From positions 165,111 to 208,875 of the forward strand of contig DASWCM010000003.1 of the NCBI GenBank assembly GCA_036390115.1: a DNA stretch of 43,765 nucleotides. The letters are read 5' to 3'. This document shows positions 37,785-43,765 of the stretch, one piece after another. The translations under genes were made by a program, and so were the position numbers. Within the stretch, counting starts at the first letter, position 1. Every line of letters begins with the position of its first letter. The notes below the pieces were generated by a model. The model was not told where the DNA came from. It ran no database searches and worked only from the letters and a program-made list of their open reading frames with translations. Origin of the DNA: Blattabacteriaceae bacterium. GTDB lineage: Bacteria; Bacteroidota; Bacteroidia; Flavobacteriales; Blattabacteriaceae.

Positions 37785-38633
37785 TCATTTTTCTGGTATT
37801 ACCCAAGAATCAAACTGTTACCCAAACGTATAGCTTCTTCCTTCACCTTTTTTGTCTGCTGATTTAGCAATAATTGCTGATTTTTCATATCCAATTTTTG
37901 TATTTAATACTGTATCAAGCATTAGAGATCGATCAAGTAATTCTTTTTTCCTTTCTGAATTCGGAATAATTCCATCGACACAATTTATACTGAAGGTAAC
38001 AAGCATCTCCTATCAAACGAGCTGATTGTAAAAAATTATAACCAGTTTAAAAACATTTAATTTTAAATTTCCAAAAGAATTTGCTATAGAAATTGTAACA
38101 TCGTTACTCATTACCTGAGCACAAACCATGCAAAGTGCTTGCATACAGAGAAGCTATCTATCATTAGATAGCTTCATTACAGAAAGCTGTTTTACCTAAG
38201 GTGAGATAAACGGGAGTAGATGCAGTTACAACAGCGGTAGGCCAGTGTTAATGGCGTAGCGTCTTCCTCTATCTCTTTAAAAGCCTCAGTAAAGGAATTT
38301 TGCAGTTTTTTTTAGCCCACATACACCAATTCTTTAAATACTCATTGCTGTAGGGTAAGTGTGCCCCTAATGACCTCATTAAGATTCATATCAGAATGTG
38401 TACAGTTTGCCAAACTACCACTCTCATCACAGACTTGTGATATTAAATTCCTTTTTTTTTCCTCGATTAAGCCTTAATCAAAATTAGCATAAGCAGCAGC
38501 TTTTTTAAGATAGGCAAAAGCTCTACGAAGGCATAGAACAATCTTAAAATTACTTCTTGAACGTTCTGTCTGTGCACCCCACATATGGGACCTTAACTTT
38601 TACTAAAGTGTCTATTTATATGCGAAAATTCAT
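37785..38633 (-). pseudogene. fumC: fumC pseudogene (class II fumarase)
   Basis: Fumarase hydrates fumarate in the TCA cycle. The fossil starts with ATG at 38633 reading MNFRI-IDTL-KVKVP. It continues across frames with GAQTERSRSNFKI, AFAYLKKAAAYANFD, LISQVCDE and SDMNLNEVI, then EIEEDATPLTLA and VMSNDVTISIANSFGNLKLN. The end carries RSLMLDTVLNTKIGY and finally FDSWVIPEK, stop at 37785-37787. It has about 850 bp instead of about 1400. The catalytic SSxMPxKxNP segment is not found, so there is a large internal deletion as well as stops and shifts. The longest surviving frame (37818-38006) covers only the C-terminal domain. Confidence 0.93.
38150..38175. repeat. Inverted repeat in the fumC pseudogene (11-bp arms, 4-nt loop)
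   Basis: GAAGCTATCTA, loop TCAT, TAGATAGCTTC; perfect. It sits near the region where the internal part of fumC is missing, so it may be tied to that deletion. Confidence 0.75.
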
Positions 38634-38735
38634 TGCTTTTTAATTTTATGATAGATGTTATTCCTTTTCTAGGTTTTTTATTTTTTTTATATATGAGCAT
38701 ATAAGGTTTTTGGTGCTTGATTTTTCTAAGTGCAA

Positions 38736-39314
38736 TTATTCCATTTTGGAGCACGCCTTTAGTGTTTCTATTAGTGTTTCTAAAGGTGTAGAGACAGCGT
38801 CTATTCCAATTTTAGCACATTCTCCAATGCACATTGGATTCTGGATTGAAGCAGCAAGAATTTTAGTTATAAAACCATAATTATTATAAACTAGTCTTAT
38901 ATCCTTTAAGCTATTATAAGAAAAATCTTGAACGTAAGAAGCTCTCGCCTTAGCTGCTAAAATTGCTTGACTAAGAGAAAATGCTAATGTACAGTTTGTT
39001 TTAACGTTTCTATCGGAAAAATACCGAACGGTTTTTAAGCCTTTCATGGGGATTTTTCCGACAATCTGTGGATGTAAATCTACTAAAAACTCCGCTTCTT
39101 TAACTATACCATAAAAATCATTGGAAATTACTTCCACGCTTACATCCCTCTCAATTAGATAGCAAATATTTTGATAATGTTTAAAAATATTCCTGTTTAC
39201 AATGATGTTTTCTTTAGCTATTAAAGATGGATTTGGAGTTACTCCATCAATTATTCCTAAATCTTTTGCTTGACGAATTTTTTACAGATTTGCTGTCTCA
39301 ATAAAAAAATACAT
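38736..39314 (-). pseudogene. Transaldolase (small, TalC/Fsa-type) with a premature stop
   Basis: Transaldolase exchanges three-carbon units in the pentose phosphate pathway. From ATG 39314 the frame reads MYFFIETANL, then a TAA at 39282-39284 (codon 11, where homologs have an acidic residue, so probably GAA to TAA). It then runs open for about 180 codons: LGIIDGVTPNPSLIAKEN, IFKHYQNIC, SVEVISNDFYGIVKEAEFL and IVGKIPM with the Schiff-base lysine. Further on are KTNCTLAFSLSQAILAAKA, YNNYGFITKILAASI and CAKIGIDAVSTPLETL. A block of about ten residues with the usual GRLDDI is deleted near ASYVQDFSYNS, and the end is a little short. The next ATG (39137) would skip the first beta strands. It appears to be recently inactivated. 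Confidence 0.88.
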
Positions 39315-39510
39315 AATATTCACACTTAACCTAACAAATATAAATAATTATTTTTGAATATACTTCTACAATAAAACGTTATTTACCCTGTAACCCATTC
39401 ATATTGCCATTAAAGTCATACTCCTTTAATAAAAAAATTCCTGCCCCAAATGCTATTTATTAAGCAAAAAATATAAAACAAAATTAAAGATATGTCTTCT
39501 CTCTCTAGTT
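39315..39510. other. Non-coding stretch between transaldolase fossil and lipB
   Basis: About 196 AT-rich bases. I see no RNA gene, repeat or coding remnant. The 102 bp between the fumC and transaldolase fossils (38634-38735) is likewise featureless. Confidence 0.4.
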
Positions 39511-40197
39511 CTAATTTAGAATCACTACATCAAATACGTTTTCAAATGATTTTTTGACCTTTTCTTTCAGATCTTTCATTGGTATTTTTTCATGCAACTC
39601 TCTAGCTAGAGAGGTTACTGATTTATTTCTAATCCCACACGGTATTATATATTTGAAATATTTCAAATTAGTGTTAACATTAATAGCAAAACCATGCATA
39701 CTTACCCATCTACTCATTCTAATTCCTATTGCACAAATTTTTCTAACTTTGGAAGTTCCAACATCAATCCATACCCCAGTCTCTCCAGATGATCTTTCCC
39801 CCTTTAAACCATAACAGTATAAAACCCGTACTGTGACTTCTTCAAGCATTCGTAAATATTGAAGAATATCAGGAATAAAGTATTCCATATCTAAAATTGG
39901 ATAAACAACTAGTTGGCCCTCTCCGTGAAAAGTGATATCTCCACCTCTATCAATTTTGTAAAAACAAGCTCCAAATCTTTTAAAATCTTCTTCAGACAAA
40001 AGAAAATGTTGAACATCTCCCCCCATACCCAGAGTATAAGAATTGGGATGTTCAACAAATAGTAAATAATTTGACGGTACTTTTCTATTTTTTTTCAAAA
40101 ATTTAAAATGAGCTATTTTCTCAAAAAGTACGCGTTGATATTTCCATGTTTCTTTATAATCTTTCTTTCCTAAATCTTCCAAAAAAACTTTTAGCAT
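39511..40197 (-). CDS. lipB: Octanoyltransferase LipB
   Basis: LipB moves octanoate from acyl carrier protein to lipoyl domains, here most obviously that of the AceF E2 at 17554. The motif RGGDITFHGEGQLVVYPILD matches the RGGxxTYHGPGQ signature. The catalytic Lys is in KVRKICAIGIRMSRWVSMHG and the catalytic Cys in YIIPCGIRNKSVTSL. At 228 residues it is full length. It is head to head with ilvD, 13 bp between start codons. The donor ACP pathway may be compromised, since fabG here is broken. Confidence 0.94.
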   Translation of the reverse strand: MLKVFLEDLGKKDYKETWKYQRVLFEKIAHFKFLKKNRKVPSNYLLFVEHPNSYTLGMGGDVQHFLLSEEDFKRFGACFYKIDRGGDITFHGEGQLVVYPILDMEYFIPDILQYLRMLEEVTVRVLYCYGLKGERSSGETGVWIDVGTSKVRKICAIGIRMSRWVSMHGFAINVNTNLKYFKYIIPCGIRNKSVTSLARELHEKIPMKDLKEKVKKSFENVFDVVILN

Positions 40198-40210
40198 TTT
40201 AAAAAAAAAT

Positions 40211-41911
40211 ATGAAGAAAATAGAAAAAACGAATCATTTTAGTTCTAAAATTACTAAATCGCTAGATTTGCCCGCAGCACAGGCTATGCTTTATTCTTCT
40301 GGACTAGAAGAAAAAGATTTTAAAAAGGCTCAAGTGGGAATTGTAAGCAATTGGTATGAGGGGAACCCATGTAACATGCACCTAAATAAGTTGGGAAAGA
40401 AAGTAAAAATTTCGATAGAAAGCCAATCAATGATTGGCTTTCAGTTTACTACAATAGGTGTAAGTGATGGTATATCAATGGGGACATCTGGAATGCAGTA
40501 TTCTCTTCCTTCTAGGGAACTTATTGCAGATAGCATAGAAACTGTTGGATACGCACATCATTATGATAGTTTAGTAGCGATACCTGGCTGTGATAAAAAT
40601 ATGCCTGGGGCAGTAATGGCCTTGCTTCGACTTAACAGACCAGCTATTATAGTATACGGAGGAAGTTCCTCCTCCGTATACTATAAAGGTAAAAAACTTA
40701 ATATTGTTTCAGCATTTGAAGCTTTAGGGGAAAAAAAAGAGAATAATATTTCAGAAAAGGAATATCGGAACATTATCAAAAATTCTTGTCAAAGTTCAGG
40801 ATCATGTGGTGGAATGTATACTGCTAATACGATGGCATTAGCATTGGAAGCAATGGGAATGACTCTTCCTGGTTCTTCTTCTTTTACAGCAACTAGTTAT
40901 GAAAAATACAAAGAATGCCATAAAATAGGTCCCGCAATAAGAAGACTTATTGAAGATAATATAAAGCCCAAAGATATAGTTACCAAAAAATCTATTGAAA
41001 ATGCAATAACGTTGACTGTTGCTTTAGGGGGGTCAACTAATTTAGTTTTGCATTTGTTAGCTATTGCTAGAACCGCTGAAATTGATATAAGTCTAAAAGA
41101 TTTTCAAGAGAAAAATAAACAGGTTCCTCTAATTGGAAATTTAAAACCTAGTGGTTCATATCTTATGGAGGATTTATCTCCTTTTGGAGGTACTCCTGTT
41201 ATAATGAAATATTTATTCAAATTCGGGTTTCTGCATGGAGATTGTCTAACTGTAACAGGTCGAACATTGGAAGAAAATATTCAGGGTTTTCCTGATCCTG
41301 AAATTGATGAAATGTTTTTTACTCAAAAAGTAGTATATCCATTAAATAGTCCCATTAAAAAAAATGGGCATATAGTTATTTTATACGGTAATCTTGCTCC
41401 TTCTGGAGCAGTAGCTAAAATTACAGGGAAAGAAGGGTTTATTTTTTCTGGATTTTCTAGAACTTTTAATTCTGAAGAAGAAGCGAATAGAGCCATCTTA
41501 AATAGGGAGATTCATGTTGGGGACGTAGTCGTTATTCGATACGTCGGGCCTAAAGGAGGCCCAGGAATGCCAGAAATGCTCAAGCCAACTTCTTGTATTG
41601 TTGGGGTAGGACTGGGAAAAGATGTTGCATTGATTACAGATGGGCGATTTTCTGGTGGTTCTCATGGTTTTGTGATTGGACATATTAGTCCAGAGGCCCA
41701 AGTTGGGGGTCCAATTTCCTTAGTTGAGGATGGAGATTTAATAAGTATAGATGCTAAAAATAAAAGAATAACTTTAAAAGTTGGAAAAGAAGTTCTTCAA
41801 AAAAGAAGAAGTAAATGGGCCCCTCCTACCCTAAAAGAAAATAGGGGATATTTATATAAATACGCTAAATTGGTATCTTCTGCAGAAGAAGGATGCATTA
41901 CTGATAAATAG
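40211..41911 (+). CDS. ilvD: Dihydroxy-acid dehydratase
   Basis: IlvD makes the 2-keto acid precursors of valine and isoleucine. The iron-sulfur cysteines lie in EGNPCNMHLNKL, IPGCDKNMPGAVMALLR and SSGSCGGMYTANTMALALE. The C-terminal GRFSGGSHGFVIGHISPEA block is intact. At 566 residues it is full length. Two perfect inverted repeats lie in its coding sequence. One spans SQSMIGFQF. The other spans the residues VYGGSSSSVYYKG, where the serine run looks unlike the usual family sequence. ilvB begins 1 bp after its stop. Confidence 0.97.
   Translation: MKKIEKTNHFSSKITKSLDLPAAQAMLYSSGLEEKDFKKAQVGIVSNWYEGNPCNMHLNKLGKKVKISIESQSMIGFQFTTIGVSDGISMGTSGMQYSLPSRELIADSIETVGYAHHYDSLVAIPGCDKNMPGAVMALLRLNRPAIIVYGGSSSSVYYKGKKLNIVSAFEALGEKKENNISEKEYRNIIKNSCQSSGSCGGMYTANTMALALEAMGMTLPGSSSFTATSYEKYKECHKIGPAIRRLIEDNIKPKDIVTKKSIENAITLTVALGGSTNLVLHLLAIARTAEIDISLKDFQEKNKQVPLIGNLKPSGSYLMEDLSPFGGTPVIMKYLFKFGFLHGDCLTVTGRTLEENIQGFPDPEIDEMFFTQKVVYPLNSPIKKNGHIVILYGNLAPSGAVAKITGKEGFIFSGFSRTFNSEEEANRAILNREIHVGDVVVIRYVGPKGGPGMPEMLKPTSCIVGVGLGKDVALITDGRFSGGSHGFVIGHISPEAQVGGPISLVEDGDLISIDAKNKRITLKVGKEVLQKRRSKWAPPTLKENRGYLYKYAKLVSSAEEGCITDK
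40418..40442. repeat. Inverted repeat inside ilvD (12-bp arms, 1-nt centre)
   Basis: GAAAGCCAATCA, central A, TGATTGGCTTTC; perfect. It encodes part of ESQSMIGFQ, just before the conserved IGVSDGISMG block. Confidence 0.85.
40647..40686. repeat. Inverted repeat inside ilvD (17-bp arms, 6-nt loop)
   Basis: The 17-bp left arm (40647-40663, TTATAGTATACGGAGGA) and right arm (40670-40686) are exact reverse complements around loop AGTTCC. It encodes IVYGGSSSSVYYK. It is the strongest hairpin seen in the window and lies wholly within an intact frame. Confidence 0.92.
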
Positions 41912-41912
41912 C

Positions 41913-43613
41913 ATGTATAGGGGAAAAACATGCTGTGGTTCTGAAATTTTGATAAAGTCTCTTTTAGATGAAAAAGTTAATTATGTATTTGGCTATCCAG
42001 GTGGGACAATCATGCCTGTTTATGATGTTATGCATTTTATGAGAGAAAAATATATTAATCATATTTTAACTAGGCATGAACAAGGGGCTATTCATGCTGC
42101 TCAAGGTTATTCCAAAGTTAGTGGAAAGGTTGGGGTATGTCTTACTTCTTCTGGACCTGGAGCCACTAATTTAGTTACTGGATTGTCAGATGCGATGGTG
42201 GATAGCTCCCCCATTGTCTGTATCAGTGGGCAAGTATCCTCTTCTTTAATTGGAACTGATGCTTTTCAGGAAATAAATATCATCGATATTTCTTTATCTG
42301 TCACGAAATGGAATGTTCAAGTTCCATATGCAGAATATATTTATCCAACTATTCGAAAAGCTTTTTATATCTCTAAAATTGGAAGACCTGGGCCAGTACT
42401 TGTTGATCTTACTAAGAATGCTCAGTTTCAGAGAATCCATTTTTATGGGGGCCCTTATGGATTTGAAAAGTATAAAAAAGAGATTATTTACATAAATAAA
42501 ATTAAAAAGGCTGTTGAACTAATTAATTCTGCAACTAAGCCATTCATAATATTTGGACAAGGAGTTATTTTAGCTAATGCAGAAGAGGAATTAAAAAAAT
42601 TTGTTGAAAAAACAGGAATACCATTTGCCTGTACACTCCTAGGATTAGGTGCATTAGATAGTGAACATCCTCTTTTTATGGGAATGCTAGGAATGCACGG
42701 AAACTATGCTCCAAATGTTTTAACCAATAAGTGCGATGTTCTTATTTCTATAGGGATGCGATTTGATGATAGAGTAACAGGGAATATAAATGGATATACC
42801 CAAAAAGCAAGTATTATTCATTTAGATATAGATCCTTGCGAAATTGATAAAAATATCCCTTGTATTCTCCAAATACTTGGAGATTGCAAAATTACATTAC
42901 CGAAATTTACATCTCTTGTAAAGAAAAAGAGTCATGGAGAATGGCTAAAAAATTTTTTATATTTAAAAAATAAAGAGGAAAAAATTGTTTTAAAAAATGA
43001 TCTTTATCCGAATCCTAAAAAATTTACTATGGGAGAAGTCATTCATAAAATAAATCAGTATAAAAAAAATAACGCAATATTAGTAACTGATGTAGGACAG
43101 CATCAAATGATCGCTTCCAGATATTTTAATTTTTCTCCTAAAAGGAGCCAAGTTACTTCTGGAGGTATTGGGACAATGGGATTTGCCCTTCCAGCATCTA
43201 TAGGTGCTAAAATTGGAGGAAAAAAAAATCGCCAGGTAATTTGCGTAACAGGAGATGGGAGCATTCAAATGACTATTCAAGAACTCGGAACCATTTTACA
43301 GAGCAATATTACTGTAAAAATTGTATTGCTCAATAATAATTTTTTAGGAATGGTACGGCAGTGGCAACAACTTTTCTTCGAAAAACGTTATTCGTATACT
43401 GAATTAGTCAATCCAAATTTTATTAAGTTGTCTAGAGCCTATGGAATTTATGGAGAAAAAGTACAGTTTAGGAAAAATCTCGTTACAGCAATAACAAAAA
43501 TGTTTTATGAAAGTAATGGTCCTTACTTTCTTGAAGTAATTATAGAAAAAGAAAATAACGTTTTTCCAATAATACCTTCATTTACAAAAGTAAATGAAGT
43601 TCTGTTAATGTAA
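41913..43613 (+). CDS. ilvB: Acetolactate synthase large subunit
   Basis: IlvB is the TPP enzyme that starts branched-chain amino-acid synthesis. The N-terminal FGYPGGTIMPVYD with the catalytic Glu in TRHEQGAIHAAQGYS is present. So are the FAD-region RPGPVLVDLTKNAQ block and the C-terminal TPP motif from GDGSIQMTIQELGTI to LLNNNFLGMVRQWQ. At 566 residues it is full length. In many Flavobacteriales ilvN (the small regulatory subunit) follows directly. Here the next sequence is a hisC remnant on the other strand, so the regulatory subunit is either elsewhere or lost. It is operonic with ilvD. Confidence 0.96.
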   Translation: MYRGKTCCGSEILIKSLLDEKVNYVFGYPGGTIMPVYDVMHFMREKYINHILTRHEQGAIHAAQGYSKVSGKVGVCLTSSGPGATNLVTGLSDAMVDSSPIVCISGQVSSSLIGTDAFQEINIIDISLSVTKWNVQVPYAEYIYPTIRKAFYISKIGRPGPVLVDLTKNAQFQRIHFYGGPYGFEKYKKEIIYINKIKKAVELINSATKPFIIFGQGVILANAEEELKKFVEKTGIPFACTLLGLGALDSEHPLFMGMLGMHGNYAPNVLTNKCDVLISIGMRFDDRVTGNINGYTQKASIIHLDIDPCEIDKNIPCILQILGDCKITLPKFTSLVKKKSHGEWLKNFLYLKNKEEKIVLKNDLYPNPKKFTMGEVIHKINQYKKNNAILVTDVGQHQMIASRYFNFSPKRSQVTSGGIGTMGFALPASIGAKIGGKKNRQVICVTGDGSIQMTIQELGTILQSNITVKIVLLNNNFLGMVRQWQQLFFEKRYSYTELVNPNFIKLSRAYGIYGEKVQFRKNLVTAITKMFYESNGPYFLEVIIEKENNVFPIIPSFTKVNEVLLM

Positions 43614-43765
43614 ATTAAAGTAGAAAAAGATTCGTATGATCAAATCAATAATTTCATCACTTCCATTCCCAATAAATATTTTTTTATCACAAATATTTTT
43701 AATAAATGAGATCTCTTTCTTAAGTTCTACTTGAAAAGGATTCGGATAACGGTGATATACCTCAC
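43605..43765 (-). pseudogene. hisC: hisC fragment (histidinol-phosphate aminotransferase), window-edge partial
   Basis: The minus strand from the right edge reads EVYHRYPNPFQVELKKEISF, then KKIFIGNGSDEIIDLIIRIF, then FYFNLH and a stop at 43605-43607. The RYP-P block and the GNGSDE motif are diagnostic of HisC, the PLP enzyme of histidine synthesis. The frame ends only a few residues past GNGSDE, with no sign of the PLP lysine domain downstream, where ilvB begins. So the gene is truncated to at most about its first third. The upstream part lies outside the window. The stop overlaps the ilvB end. Confidence 0.85.

Overview
The window is AT-rich and densely packed. It looks like part of the chromosome of a genome-reduced Bacteroidota (Flavobacteriales) bacterium, most likely a nutritional insect endosymbiont of the Blattabacterium/Sulcia/Uzinura/Walczuchella kind. 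This rests on flavobacterial gene signatures (a DUF2795 small protein, an Rpb6/omega-like RNA polymerase subunit, an orphan HsdR-N-like protein, trp gene order E-G-D-C-F-B-A), on retained amino-acid pathways, and on several genes in mid-decay. The genus cannot be settled from the sequence alone. I saw no IS element, CRISPR array, rRNA or prophage.

Layout. Bases 1-9225: a partial coiled-coil protein, mnmA, dnaJ-grpE, truA, trxB, an orphan nuclease-like gene, gapA, mtaB and prfB. Bases 9222-9824: a fabG pseudogene. Bases 9828-15238: clpB, lysS, argH. Bases 15239-17553 hold a degraded htpG, an unidentified remnant and a perfect 28-bp palindrome. Bases 17554-26547: aceF and pdhA (pyruvate dehydrogenase), a frameshifted membrane-protein remnant, secA with a DUF2795 gene, fmt, prfA, rho. 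Bases 26573-32902: the complete tryptophan operon. Bases 32899-37771: tilS, aroK, tRNA-Lys(UUU), an omega-like subunit, bamD, dapA, obg. Bases 37785-39314: fumC and transaldolase pseudogenes. Bases 39511-43613: lipB, ilvD, ilvB, followed by the stump of a hisC gene at the right edge.

How the genes fit together. The provisioning functions are kept: chorismate to tryptophan in full, plus single steps of the shikimate (aroK), lysine (dapA), arginine (argH) and branched-chain (ilvD, ilvB) pathways. Translation, tRNA modification, secretion and chaperone genes are also kept. The broken genes touch fatty-acid synthesis (fabG), the TCA cycle (fumC), the pentose-phosphate pathway (transaldolase), histidine synthesis (hisC) and Hsp90 (htpG). 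Several intact genes have lost subdomains: DnaJ zinc centre I, the SecA C-terminal zinc tail, the E2 subunit-binding domain and the BamD lipobox cysteine.

The most striking observation is a 98-bp stretch that is identical, base for base, between prfA (RF1) and prfB (RF2). It covers the catalytic GGQ loop of both genes, which lie on opposite strands about 15.6 kb apart. This is best explained by recent gene conversion between two paralogous release-factor genes, probably from prfB into prfA. A second theme is perfect short-loop inverted repeats inside coding sequence, including two in ilvD. A third is head-to-head gene pairs separated by as little as 6 bp.
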